A stretch of DNA of 64,000 nt from Asterias rubens (Eukaryota; Echinodermata; Asteroidea; Forcipulatida; Asteriidae). The notes below the pieces were generated by a model. It was not told where the DNA came from and searched no databases. It saw only the letters and a list, made by a program, of their open reading frames with translations. Shown here piece by piece: positions 23,218 to 34,581 of this stretch (positions are counted from its first letter, which is position 1; the number at the start of each line of letters is the position of its first letter). Made by a program: the position numbers and the translations under genes. The stretch spans positions 7,962,762-8,026,761 of the forward strand of contig NC_047064.1 in assembly GCF_902459465.1 (NCBI RefSeq), in the 5' to 3' direction.

Positions 23218-23490
23218 ATGCGCTGTTCCGTGGGCCGGTCCGGGGCCGGTCCGTGGCGTTTGGCCAGGGGTATGGCGCCCGGACCAGGAAGCCGAGGGTG
23301 CCATTTTCCCCGAGGGTGTACAAAACTCATCGACCGAAACCACATCATGCAACAATTGTTTTGGTATACCTTGGCAACATATTTTTTTCCCTCTTCTCAA
23401 AGTTCTGTTGTCATCTTCAAACATTATTTACGACGAGTATTATACGAAACAACTTTCACTGTTTTCACGAACACGCGGTCGTTTCGTACC
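23218..23490. repeat. Repeat shared with 39.6-40.1 kb, copy 1
   Basis: Inverted relative to the other copy. Shared blocks: TGTTGTCATCTTCAAACATT, GCAACAATTGTTTTGGTATA, GAGGGTGTACAAAAC and CGCGGTCGTTTCGTAC. It reaches the candidate CDK5RAP3 5' exon. Confidence 0.65.
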
Positions 23491-23605
23491 TGCGCTGGAA
23501 CCTTGTAGACCGGCGTGTTCAGTTTTCCGGGTGACGTAGCCGGAAATTTCAGCACGTTGTTCGAACGGTTTTAGCTTTCCAAGTCGTTTGCCTTTTTTAT
23601 ACTCA
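23490..23605 (-). promoter_or_regulatory. Candidate CDK5RAP3 promoter and 5' untranslated exon
   Basis: In the direction of CDK5RAP3, a TATA-like GTATAAAAAAGG (23591-23602) precedes ETS-type CCGGAAA sites and a CRE-like TACGTCAC (around 23531-23545). A good splice donor, GCGCAG then gtacga, follows, ending an exon at 23490. No ATG lies in this exon. Assignment to CDK5RAP3 is inference from position and strand; the repeat that begins just inside the intron also occurs near 39.8 kb. Confidence 0.3.
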
Positions 23606-23714
23606 TGCTATGATTCAGACGTCTTTTTTATCGATTATTTTTTCATCATCATACACGTTACACCAATGGATAGAGAGAAAAAAATAATTATACAGCTTCA
23701 AGAATCCGTGTGGT

Positions 23715-23810
23715 CTATAAACTTTGGAACGCTGGGTGGCAGCAGACTTACCAGATAAACTTCCATTGTTTACGTAGTTCTGAGCATGAGCACATAACCG
23801 AAAAAGAGGG
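23715..23810. mobile_element. Half copy of the GGGACT MITE
   Basis: TGGAACGCTGGGTGGCAGCAG is followed by TTTACGTAGTTCTGAGCATG, matching the two intact copies. The other half is not evident. Confidence 0.6.
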
Positions 23811-24367
23811 TTGGCCTGTTAATTTTGGCTTTGACCCTGTACGCCAATGTGTTTTAAAACTGTATACTTGATCATAGTACTTTCCCGAGTTCTATTCACA
23901 GGCATTTACTTGGAATGGTTGGAGTTTGAACCAACGAGCAGTGTCTTTCACAGGACTCGTGAAACTACTATGTAAACGGGGGCACTTTTTCCTTGTTTAA
24001 GTAATTTTAGTTAAGCTGTTTTTCAATGGAATGGCCGTGTTTATACAACTAGTGGTTACTCAGATGTAATTTCTGCTGTGTACACAATCTGTTTTTGTTC
24101 AAAACAATTTGAAATGCCCTCTTTTCCCATTTTGACCGCCAATATTTTTTTATCACAATAAAATTGTTAAATTTAAAAATGAAGTATTTACATTTTGCAG
24201 ACTACAGTCATTTTGTAGAAAATCTTTAAACTCTAACTTGGAAAAAAAAATAGCTATTCTAATTCTAAAACATGTTGGTGTTGATTGAGCAGGGCAATAG
24301 AGAAAAGTTTTTGCCGTCTCTTCATTTGATTTGTCTAGATTGTTGTGCCACAGCAATACGATCAATA

Positions 24368-24491
24368 GGGGACTTTCGAGACGCTTGGTGGCAGCAGACT
24401 TGCAATGTGACAATGCTCAGAACTACATAAACAATGAACGGTTAGTCCTACTTACCTGGTAAGTCTGCTGCCACTTAGCGTTTCAAACTCT
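24368..24491. mobile_element. MITE with GGGGACTTTCG ends, copy 1
   Basis: GGTGGCAGCAGACTTGC near the left and GTAAGTCTGCTGCCACTTAGCG at the right are inverted. It lies about 110 bp beyond the end of the TRIM pseudogene. Confidence 0.75.
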
Positions 24492-24861
24492 TCTATTATC
24501 GACAATAGTTGGTTCAAGTACTTAAAAGTTGGCCTTTTCGATCCAGTTAACTTTACTGACGGTGTTGGCAACTGTCGTGCACGTAGAGAACTATGAGTTA
24601 GTTCCATGGCTGTCTGTCGTGGCAGTAGACTTGAATTGATTCACCTGAAGCCACAACTAGATCACCAGCTGGTGTGATTGTTATAGCATTTGGACGAGCG
24701 CAGCCCTTAATGATACAACCTATGTACTCGCCATCAGGACTGTAATGGTGGATCTTATTCGATGATGATTTGTCCAATACAGCCACGAAGATGCTGCCAT
24801 ATTTTTCACTGCATAAACCACAGGGCCAAGTGGACTGATTGATATCTACTGAGAATACAAT

Positions 24862-26123
24862 GCCACCATTATTATTATTATTATTATTATTGGTTTATTA
24901 AAAATCAAACGTAGCAGCCAAAAGGCTGAATTGTGTTTAGGTTTACAATATAAAAATACATTAAAACATCAAAAACCAGCAAATATACAATACGAGATTA
25001 TAAAAATAGAGTAGATGTGAATATAAAATTTAAAAACTGTAAGTATATATTACAAACATTTACACAATGAAAACAAGTTATCTACAGAACAGAACAATTA
25101 TTGGTGATTGAGCAGCACAACTAGGGAGGGGATGCAATTGTTTTTGAAACGGTTAGTCCTACATTTAATTGTACAAAGTTTATTGGAATTTCTCAGGTTG
25201 TTGTTTCTAGGTGGGGGAAGCCATTGTTTATATCTGTCAGAAGTGAGGAGGGATTTACCAAAATTAACGAAGAGCTGCTCAAGTCTAACATCCATGGCAG
25301 GGAGGCCAAGCTGAGAATACATTTCAGCAAAAGACTTAGTTTCACAGTAATCGTAGGACAAGATAATACGAAGAGCCTTGCGCTGCAACTTTTCAAGGCA
25401 TCCAAGTTGAGACTTCGTGAGGCTTGAATACCAGACTGGGCAAGCATATTCAATAGTTGGTCTAACATACACTCAACAAATCATCAATAGAAGTGCAGCA
25501 CCGTTTTAATTGGCGCAGAAGGTACAATTTATAGTTGAAGGCTTTGCACATTGAATTTATCTGGGTATCCCATTTCAGATTACTCTGTAGATGAACCCCA
25601 AGAATTTTCATACAGCTTGTGTTAGTGATGGCTGAATTACCATATGGAAACTAGGTGGTACAGCTGGGGTGCGTTGGAAACAAATACTCAAAGCTTGACA
25701 CTTGGGAGGATTGATTTTCATGTTGTTAGTGTCAGCCCACTGTTGGAGACAGTCTAATTCGTTTTGCAAACCAATAGCATTCTCAGAGTTTTTAAAAGAC
25801 TGGCTAAGGGTCATGTCATCTACATACTTATAGTGAGTAACCTCTTGATGATCAGTGACAAAATCATTAAGCATGACCAAAAAGGCAATCGGTCCAATTT
25901 TGGTACCTTGTGGGACACCGGCTTTGAAGGTTTCCCAGTTTGAAAGTGTCCCATTATACCACACTGCCTGTGAACGAGAAGATAAAAAACTACAAATCCA
26001 TGGTAAAATAGAGGTTCTCACACCTAAATGAATGAACTTTTCAATTAAAATGTGATGGTCAATACGATCAAAAGCTTTACTAAAATCAGTAGTGATCAAG
26101 GCAGCAGAATGCTTAGTCAATTG
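24862..26123 (-). mobile_element. 5'-truncated non-LTR retrotransposon (LINE), inserted in the TRIM pseudogene
   Basis: Reverse-transcriptase blocks are clear: TDFSKAFDRIDHH, GVPQGTKIGPIAFLV and YVDDMTL, then KILGVHLQSNLKWD and RPTIEYACPVWYSSL near the C-terminus, typical of the CR1/L2/Jockey group. At least two frame changes disrupt it. The 3' end on the minus strand is an (AAT)n tract. The 7-bp sequence ATACAAT occurs at 24855-24861 and 26124-26130 and is the likely target-site duplication. The endonuclease domain is missing, as expected of 5' truncation. Confidence 0.9.
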
Positions 26124-26650
26124 ATACAATTTGTTTGCCATTCTTGATCTTGGTGTATATGAGTTGACGTTTGTGGATAGTCAGGTTATTATTAATCCCT
26201 GGAGCAGGCAGAGTTCTGATGAGGGATCCATCTGATTTGTGTTGATTGATTTCACCCTGATACTCATATCCAACTGATATCAGATTGTCGTCATCGACTG
26301 CTATACAGGATGGCTGGAAGAATGGATGTACATGTGTGAACTGATGGAGACCAATGTACTTTTTATTGAAGATCCTATAAACTGCAGTGTTATCTACAAC
26401 AATGAGCTCATCCTTCTTGTTCACAGTCACTCTGCTTGGATTATTGAGACCGGCAATTGACAGCTCTTTTTGGATGACCTTGGATTGATTGCTGGATGCA
26501 AATACTTTGATCAAGGTTCCGTTGTAGTTACAGACAACAACATCGCTATTGCAATATGAAGCAGCATCCAATGCGCAGATTGTTTGCTTTTGTTGGTCGC
26601 TGTTTATACATCTTGTCACCCAGCAGGGTGGATATGTGCGCATTACAAGT

Positions 26651-26651
26651 C

Positions 26652-26701
<50 letters not shown>
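26651..26701. repeat. (ATT)n microsatellite inside the TRIM pseudogene
   Basis: About 17 units of ATT. On the minus strand it is read in frame as a run of isoleucines between KLTWTLKTE and RLVMRTYPPC. Such a run is not expected in an NHL ligase and adds to the evidence that the gene is dead. Confidence 0.95.
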
Positions 26702-27399
26702 TCTGTTTTCAGTGTCCATGTCAGTTTTCTCCGGGGTTTGCAAGCTGTAGCTGCAGCAAAAGTTGCTCCTTTTTGTTTCTGTTTTTCTTTGATTCTCAGT
26801 CTCCCGAATGATTTCTGATCATCTTCAAGGTCAAAAGTCAAGTTACTGGGTAATTGTTTAGGTTTTATCTCTGTGTGGTCTTTTATGTCTTGCAAGAGAT
26901 TCTCTATGAGACGTAGATTCTCAAAAAAATTCACCTTAACCATGAGTTGATTAACCAAAACTTTCCCGTTCTGTGCTTTTGTCATTTCATTGTTGTTTGT
27001 GGCTTCTGCAGTTTCCATTTCGGTGGCTTTGTCTCTATAAGTCTTGGTTAATTATTCAATCAGTTTGTTCTCTTCCTCTTTGATCCTTGTAACCTCCTTG
27101 GTAATCCCATCATCTGCCTTCTTGGAGATCTTTGCTTTGGTGGCATGAAGTTTCAGCACGGCACACTGGGCATAATATAAGCTTATGACTAGTTGGGTTT
27201 GTTTCTGCAAGTTGTTGAAGGCATTCCAGACAATATGAATGAGAACACTCCAGCATTTTGGGCTCCTTGAAGCGGTCCATGCAGATGTGACATTCAAGAT
27301 GTCTCTGGCTGATCTTCTTTAAGACTGACTCAACTGTCACTCTTTCAGCCAACTCGTTTGCTTTGTGAAAGAGCTTCAATTGTTGACCTGGAAATGTAA

Positions 27400-28063
27400 G
27401 GAAATGTGAAAAAAGGGAATTTAATAATCCAAGCGGTCTAGGGCATCATCAGACTCAAGTTCGGAGTGTAGAGTAGCGCACTTTATAACCATAAGTTGCT
27501 TCCCTTGACCCATCTGTCTAAATGGGGAAATTTGAGTGCTAATGGCATGCTGGGTTATCCCTTAATTTAGTTTCCCCCTTATTGCACAAAATATCACAAC
27601 ACAGAAAGAAGCAACCACAAAGTGAAAGCAATATTCAACGTTTAAAACAGTAGTAGAAAATGGGGGAGACATACATAGTTTTGTAAACACAACAATGTCG
27701 ATTTGTCTACGAAAAAAAACACTTTAATGTAACTCTTTTTAAAATCAGAATCCTGCAATGCAAAAGTATGCGTGTACTTCCCACTGAATTCCTTTAAACA
27801 AAACATACATTATTGCTGTTTCTTAAATTATCTGAAATAATTAACTGTCAATTGTTTTTGTAAATAATAGGATAGAGTCTAAAATAATAGTCAAAATGTT
27901 TTTAACTTGTCAGCATGTGGGCAGCTGTGCTTATAATGAAAACGTAGGAGTCAATAATCAATTAAATTGTTGTGTATGCCTACTGCTGTATAAAGAAAGA
28001 GTTGCCAGAAGGGCAGCCCTTAATATCATGAAAGCTTATCATATATGAACGACATTATTTTGG
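27400..28063. other. No gene recognised
   Basis: AT-rich sequence upstream of the TRIM pseudogene. No promoter motif or exon could be assigned. Confidence 0.5.
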
Positions 28064-28448
28064 TTAAAGGCAGTGGACACTATTGGTAATTGTCAAAGAC
28101 TGCCTTTCACAGTTGGTGTATCTCAACATATGCATAGAATAACTAACCTGTGAAAATTTGAGCTCAATCGGTCATCAAAGTTGCGAGATAATAATGAAAG
28201 AAAAAATCACACTTATCACGAAGTTGTGTGCGTTTAGATGGTTTATTTCGAGACCTCAAGTTCTAAACTTGAGGTCTCAAAATCAAATTCGTGGAAAATT
28301 GCTTCTTTCTCGAAAACTATGGGACTTCAGAGGGAGCCGTTTCTCACATTGTTTTATACCACCAACGTCTCCCCATTACTCGTCACCAAGATAGGTTTTA
28401 TGCTAATAATTATTTTGAGTAATTACCAATAGTATCCACTACCTTTAA
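28064..28448. mobile_element. MITE family A copy at 28.1 kb
   Basis: Complete: TTAAAGGCAGTGGACACT to AGTATCCACTACCTTTAA, with the central GAGACCTCAAGTTCTAAACT hairpin. Confidence 0.9.
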
Positions 28449-29082
28449 GTAATAACAGCGGTGTGTTATTCTACACTTTGAATCAAGAGTACCAGTACTG
28501 GTTGTGGCTCTCAGAACAAATACAATGTTACTTTTGAAACAAATCCTATACTCATGGTTTCCTTTTTTGTAATGTAAATAGTCCAACTTACTTAAATTGG
28601 AAGAAACTATAGTGATGGCTTGAAAAACAGCATCAAATAGTGTTGAACGTTGTACCAAAGAAATTCAGTCATCAAGCTCTGAGTTGGACCATGGTTGGAC
28701 CAATGGTAGAGTGACACACCTTAACAGCTGTTACTCTCATCTGACCATGAATGTGACGAATGTGGAAAAACCATAATCTATAAACTTATGTAGCTGTTTG
28801 TGTTGGTTGAATGGGTTTTAATGTGCACGAGTAAGTTTTAGAAGACCAGCTATTTTGGTGAATACACCGAATTCTACATGTGGGGTTTTGCGTGTTGGTT
28901 GAATAGGCCTCCTATTATATTATTCAAATTTGACGAGTTATTATGTAAAGGTTGCTAGGTCATGTTTATTTTGTCTGGTTTCGCTAGTTTGTGTATCACA
29001 GGAATGGAGCTGACCTTTTTTTTTTTTTTTTTAACATACGGAGCTTATCCCAATAAAAATGTACAGTATTACGTGCTATATC

Positions 29083-29320
29083 TTTAAAAGCAGTGGACAC
29101 TATTGGTATACTCAAAATAATTATCGGCATAAAACCTCACTTGGTAAAGAGTAATGGGGAGCTGAGGTTGATAGTATAAAACATTGTTAGAAACGGCTCC
29201 CTCTGAAGTGACGTAGTTTTCGAGATTTGATTTCAAGACCTCAAGTTTAGAATTTTGAGGTCTCGAAATCAAACTCCGATGGCCAATTGAGCTCAAATTT
29301 TCACAGGTTTGTTATTTACG
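29083..29320. mobile_element. MITE family A copy, truncated, 29.1 kb
   Basis: Begins TTTAAAAGCAGTGGACAC, keeps the central GACCTCAAGTTTAGAATTTT hairpin, then loses about 60 bp and ends after TTTTCACAGGTTTG. Confidence 0.85.
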
Positions 29321-29969
29321 TGCAAGTACATGAAGTCCTAGTCGTGAGTTTGTACGTTTCGACTGTGGTCAGTTTCAAATTTCGCGCCTCGATTGACGTC
29401 ACGAACAGCGCTCTCTCGGGTCGGGCTTTAAATTTGTTAATAAAATGGAAATTAAATGTTTAGAACCTTAGTTAACTATTATTCATATTGTACTCATCAA
29501 AACACATTTTTATTTAGTGACAAAAGCTTTATTTTGACAAAATACCTCTTCCAGGTGACTTTAATAAGATTTATCACCCGATCATTTTGTTTATAGGATT
29601 TGGGTATAAGTTTTTGTTGGACACAAAACATAATGTCCACAGATTTACATTAAACTTACACCGTTTGAAGATAAAAAAACAATGGCCCGAAAATACGTTT
29701 TACATGCTAAAATAATGTTCGTCTCCTGATACGAAAATTATTTTCCTGATTTGTTTGACTCATTTTCTCAAACACTACAGAACCCCAGTCGGCCTGTAAC
29801 ACCAACATCAAGTTTAATCAGATTTATCACTCGATCATTTGTTTAGTATTAAAGGTTGTTTACTATTAGATTAACACTGCATGCTGTCAATAGTCGGATG
29901 ATTTTACCCAAGGATAACCATCACCCTTCACATCCGACAAAGAGATGTTAATAAACAAGTTATTTTTTT

Positions 29970-30345
29970 AACCAAGTCAAAGTCAATTGTTGATTCAATT
30001 ATTTTGACTGACTCAAGAGCTTTGACTGATCAGTACACAGTTCGTGTGACAATCTCAAACGAACTCATCCATCGTTGCGTACAATGGTCATTCTGTATTA
30101 AGTTAGTAGTATTGTTCCTAATAAGCAAACACACTAATTGACCCGCGCCGGATCTTCGTTTTCGAGGCATGATTACAAAACAGTTCCGGCAAATTTAACC
30201 AAGTTATAGTTTACCAAAGTGAAGGTCATTGTTGATTCAAGCAGTCTCCTTACACGAGTTTAGACAGATCAGTACAGTTGGTGTGACAATCATCACCTCA
30301 ACTCACTCTACTACGCCGGTCATTGTGTAATAATTAACCATTTAG
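29970..30345. repeat. Degenerate tandem duplication
   Basis: AACCAAGTCAAAGTCAATTG, GATCAGTACACAGTTCG and TGTGACAATC in the first unit recur as AACCAAGTTATAG, GATCAGTACAGTTGG and TGTGACAATCATC in the second. GCGCCGGATCTTCG near 30146 recurs at 30980. Confidence 0.6.
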
Positions 30346-31184
30346 CCGCTGGACCGCCCGGCCACCTAAAGCGATACACTGTATTATGCGGTAGGAGGAA
30401 ACCTCGCTATAGCTTTTGTTTGTAGAATAAAAAGAAACATCAAAATAAAACAAAATAGTCATTAGTAGGTCTACGCATTGGTGAATCCATCTAGTTTTGT
30501 ATAGATCATTATTGATTCATCCCTTCACAGTTGACTTGTCGAAGCTAATGATGATGAAATATTTTAGCTCTTACCCAACAAAACGATCATTAGTAAACAC
30601 ACAGGGCACGGTATTTATCATTTATGGTGATATGGTCGAAAAGTAACGCCTTCGCAAATAATCAGCACTGAGCCAGATAAAAGCCTTGAAAAGCTATTGT
30701 GTCCATTTTATCATCATACAAAAATAGTCGCCACGAATACTACCGTAGGCGTTTAACGAGGGGGTTTATTGTGTGCCCCCCCCCCCATAAGGACTTGTAC
30801 AAATATCACCGAAAGGGTAAACAATTGTGCATTTATTTATAAATAATCAGCCTTGGTAAATGTTGAACTATGATTCCAGTAATTTACTGCAAGAATCTTG
30901 AAAAATCATTTCGGCAAACTCGGGCGGTGCAGGGACTAGAGGGTTAATATTATTCCCAAAAGTAAACAAAAAGGAAATCGGCGCCGGATCTTCGCAAAAA
31001 CAGAATATGAGGCACGAATACAAAACAGTTCTGTCAGGATTTCTTTCATGACAAATCACATTAGCGTCTTTATTTCGTTCATTTGTGTGTGGAATTTTGC
31101 AGGATGGGTTAACAAGAAACAGAACATGATGGTAGCTTTTTGCGTACGTTATTAAGGGAATCAATGAGTGGTGAAGAGGTTTTC

Positions 31185-31295
31185 AACTAGTGGATTAATC
31201 CCAACGAGGCCTGGTTCTTGATAATTTTACCGAGACGAAGTCGAGATAAAAAACCAGGCTTTGGCGGGTTTAAACCACTTGATTCCCATTCATAC
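31185..31295. repeat. Imperfect inverted repeat
   Basis: AGTGGATTAATCCCAACGAG with GCCTGGTT is inverted against AACCAGGCTTTGGCGGG and TTTAAACCACTTG around a spacer that includes CGAGACGAAGTCGAG. Confidence 0.5.
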
Positions 31296-31390
31296 AAAAA
31301 GTAAAATAAATGTAAAAATTATATTGTTAAATGATTTCTCTCAACACAACACCCCTCCAGCTATGAAATGGTAAAGCCCTCCGCCGCCCT

Positions 31391-31614
31391 CGGGTAAACA
31401 ACTCCTTATAAGGCGTGATGTGGCGCAACTGTTTCAGCCGTTGCTCTCGACCAATAGGAATGAAGAAACTGTCTTATAAGAACAGGTGTAAGGTCGCGTG
31501 TCACGCCCATGAATTGACACTTTTTACCGGTCATAAACAAAGGTTTATACACACCCACGTGACGCGCTCTCCACCAAAAGGAATAGCGAAACTGTCCGAG
31601 GTATTTATGAATGC
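31391..31614. repeat. Dispersed repeat D, copy 3 (right part)
   Basis: Contains ACCGGTCATAAACAAAGGTT, GACGCGCTCTCCACCAAAAG and GTCCGAGGTATTTATGAATG. The left part seen in the other copies is absent. Confidence 0.65.
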
Positions 31615-31930
31615 ATGTTTAATGCATTTACTACTTGAAGTTTGAAAGACCAGGCTTGTGAGTACCAAAGTTCTTACATTTCAAATAATGTATCACTGAT
31701 ATGCGATTTCATGAGATAAGGGTTTTGTATGGATGTTTGTATGCTTTGTAAAATCATGGATATCTTGGATGAACATTGTTAACATCCTCCCATTTACTTT
31801 GTACACAAAATCCCGTGTGGAGCACCCCAGTCTTTAGAATACCCCTATGGAGTGTGTAATCTCCTCGGTCTCCATAAGTTAGTGACTGAAAACCACGAGT
31901 ACTTTGACTCCCAAAATCAGCACAAATCGT

Positions 31931-32316
31931 TAAGAGGCACTGGACACCATTGGTAATTACTTAAAATAATTGTTAGCATAACGTACTTGGTAACGAGCAA
32001 TTGAGGGCCGTTGATAGTAGGCCTATAACACATTCTGAGAAACGGCTCCCTCTGAAGTAACGTAGACTTTGAGAAAGAGGTAACTTACATTCAAATAATA
32101 AAAGACTTCAGCTGAAGCCTTTTCCTATGCATCTGAAAGCACACTAAGTAATGCAATAAGAGTGTTTTTTCTTTCAATACTCTTATGCAAATTCGATGAC
32201 CAACTAAGCCCTAGTTTTCGTATAGTCGGTATTTTATGCATATGTTGGGATACACCAAGTGAAAAGACTGGTCTTTGACAATATTATTACCAAACTTGTC
32301 CATCAGTGCATTTTTA
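31931..32316. mobile_element. MITE family A copy at 32 kb (decayed)
   Basis: Left end TTAAGAGGCACTGGACACC. The interior matches, but the right end (TGTCCATCAGTGCATTTTTA) has an insertion and is degenerate. Confidence 0.8.
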
Positions 32317-32613
32317 GGAGGAACCTTTATCCCCACAATAATTTCTGAAAATGATATCGCACTTGTGAACCTCCTCTCTCACCTCTCTCAGTTACGTACG
32401 CCAATTGAATTATACATAATGTTGTGTCCCTATAAGAAATAATTGCCAATAGTTTTATGATTCATTCTATGTCAAATTAAATTGACGGAGTTTGGTCTGA
32501 ATAGCACGCGGCAGACACAAGTGCGGTCTTGCAATTTTGGGGATACGCTTTTTGTCTGACATTGCGGTGTCTAATTGATTTCACTCGTTGTTCTTGGTTT
32601 TTTGTATTTTTGT

Positions 32614-32742
32614 ATAGTGATTCCTCCTGGCATTGCCATTGTCCAAGAAGCTATTTTGGTGCAACTCTTGAAGGTACTTCACAAAGTGGTTATGACCTTA
32701 CAACAGGCTTTGAGAGGTTTAATTTTTCTATTTTCTGATAAT
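32614..32742 (+). pseudogene. Possible axonemal dynein heavy-chain relic
   Basis: A short plus-strand frame reads VQEAILVQLLKVLHK then TLQQALRGLIFLFSD. Dynein heavy-chain C-terminal regions have QE..RYN.LL..L..SL..L..AIKGLVVMS at matching spacing. A splice acceptor-like tttgtatag precedes it. No neighbouring dynein exon is seen, so at best it is a fragment. The match is short and made from memory of the family. Confidence 0.35.
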
Positions 32743-33387
32743 TTCAGCGACGTCACAGAAAAGAAATACTGAAAAACGCAAGATTAAGTAATTAACTATC
32801 TTGACGATACTTTATAGGCACGTTGGGAGGGGCACTGACCGAGCATGTTAGACAGACTGTCCCGTAGGAAAACATGTCAACGTGTTTTCACATAGCAAAC
32901 CCATACTTACAGTTATCCAATAGACAACCATAGTGATCCCATAGACAACCAGAGTGTACTCCAAGTGCAGTGTGTTTGAACTTGTGACATAGGCCAAAGT
33001 GCCTCACGCACCATTGCGGTGGTGGCTTGTGGGGTCCTGGTGAGCTTTTAGAGTCCCGTTCTCTCAGGGGGTCCAAAGCTTTACCAATAATTATACCTTT
33101 GATTTTTTAAGACCCAAGTGGATCCCACATCATGACAGACGCATGTTTGTAAAATGGTAACCCGAGGGCACCTCTTTGTTTTTCCATTGTTTTGCGAGGT
33201 CACGGTTGATTTTGTTCACGACACAAAAGCTAGGACTGTACCCGGTGTGTCATTTTCCCCGATCTCGTTTTTGTTAAACTAATATAGGCATGCCCTTAAA
33301 CGTCAACTTAAGGGGTACATTTAACAATGGAACCATGCTACCTCACAATGTTTTGTTTGTTAAAGTGGTACCCCACAAAGAAGTTCT

Positions 33388-33745
33388 TCAGACACTATTG
33401 GTAATTACTCAAAATAATTATTAACATAAAACCTTTCTTGGTAACGAGTAATAGGGAGAGGTTGATAGTATAAAACATTGTAAGAAACGGCTCCCTCTGA
33501 AGTGCCATGGTTTTAGAGAAAGAAGTGATTTACCACGAATTTTATTTCGAGACCTCAGATTTAGAACTTGAGGTCTCGAAATCAACCATCTAAACGCACA
33601 CAACTTCGTGTGACAAGGGTGTTTTCTTTCTCTCATTATTATCTCGCAAGTTCGATGATTGATTGAGCTCAAATTTTCACAGGTTTGTTATTGTATGCAT
33701 ATGTTGAGATACACCAACTGTTAAGGCTAGTCTTTGACAATTATG
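33388..33745. mobile_element. MITE family A copy at 33.4 kb, both tips missing
   Basis: Starts at GACACTATTGGTAATTACTC without the outer TTAAAGGC and ends at TTTGACAATTATG. The central hairpin is intact. Confidence 0.85.
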
Positions 33746-33763
33746 ATTCACAACAACCATCAC

Positions 33764-34151
33764 TTAAAGACAGTGTACACTATTGGTAATTGTCAAAGAC
33801 CAGTCTTCTCACTTGGTGTAGCTCAACATATGCATAAAATAACAAACCTGTGAAAATTTGAGCTCGATCGGTCCTCGGAGTTGCGAGTTAACTATGAAAG
33901 AAAAAAACACCCTTGTCACACGAAGTTGTGTGCTTTCAGATGCTTGATTTCGAGACCTCAAGTTCTAAACTTGAGGTCTCGAAATCAAATTCATGGGAAA
34001 ATGCTTCTTTCTCTTAAACTAGGTCATTTCAGAGGGAGCTGTTTCTCACAATGTGTTATACCATCAACCTCTCCCCATTACTCGTTACCAAATAAGGTTT
34101 TATGCCAATAATTGTTTTGAGTAATTACCAATAGTGTACACTGCCTTTAAG
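33764..34151. mobile_element. MITE family A copy at 33.8 kb, near-complete
   Basis: TTAAAGACAGTGTACACT to AGTGTACACTGCCTTTAA. The centre forms a 20-bp-arm hairpin, TGATTTCGAGACCTCAAGTT and its inverse, around a 3-nt loop (33945-33988). It lies only 18 bp from the previous copy. Confidence 0.92.
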
Positions 34152-34368
34152 GCCCGAATCAGCAGCTTGGTCGAGACGTCTTTATTAAATTTTCTGGTCA
34201 AACTCGGCCATCTGTATCCATCCTGTTATTGGCACTTGCTCTATTGGATGTGAGTGAAACAAAGAATAAAATAACAGAATTGAGCTAATATTGGTAATGG
34301 GGAATAGGATGGTCATCCATCTTTGGTAAACTTCACGTGGATCTGACCGCCCTCATCACTGCATCCGG

Positions 34369-34391
34369 GGGGGGGGGGGGGGGGGGGGGGG
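34369..34391. repeat. Long poly-G run
   Basis: More than 20 consecutive Gs. Other G or C runs occur near 40, 190, 30776, 53787, 56117 and 63390. The exact length is uncertain in any assembly. Confidence 0.9.
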
Positions 34392-34547
34392 TAACACCCC
34401 AAAGGGCACCGTACAACCCGGCCCAAACCCGGGCCAATTTTCCGCGAAGAACGGATTGGACACTTGAGCCGCTCTTCATAATAATTGATGGATACGAAAA
34501 GTCATGGCCGTCGATTTTAAAAATTGTTAACTTCCTTAGCGTTAATA

Positions 34548-34581
34548 ACAAAATAATGAATTTTAATTCATTATTTTGTTG
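34548..34581. repeat. Perfect AT-rich palindrome
   Basis: AACAAAATAATGAATT and its exact inverse, with two bases between. It would form a 16-bp stem. No gene context. Confidence 0.85.

Larger units (their letters stand above)
24598..27378 (-). pseudogene. TRIM-NHL E3 ligase pseudogene, interrupted by a LINE
   Basis: Reading on the minus strand: a C3HC4 RING (CHIC, ECSHSYCLEC, LCPVCR; 27110-27378), a coiled-coil (ISKKADDGITKEVTRIKEEE), then an NHL-like beta-propeller with the blocks VTVNKKDELIVVDNTAVY, CIAVDDDNLISVGYEYQG, DGSLIRTLPAPG and HHYSPDGEYIGCIIKGC. Intact members are intronless ubiquitin ligases numerous in echinoderms. Breaks: the RING frame is not the coiled-coil frame and no B-box is present, suggesting an internal deletion; an in-frame TAA follows NKLIE (about 27052); an ATT microsatellite gives about 16 isoleucines (26651-26701); a LINE splits the propeller at 24862-26123. 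No ATG is seen before the RING, where a splice acceptor-like ttccag occurs. The frame would be continuous across the LINE if one 7-bp target copy were removed. Confidence 0.85.

Noticed and set aside
26113..27018. 301-codon open frame taken as an intact gene
   Set aside because: It is only the middle of the TRIM-NHL relic: a stop precedes it, it contains the poly-Ile tract, and its end is LINE sequence.
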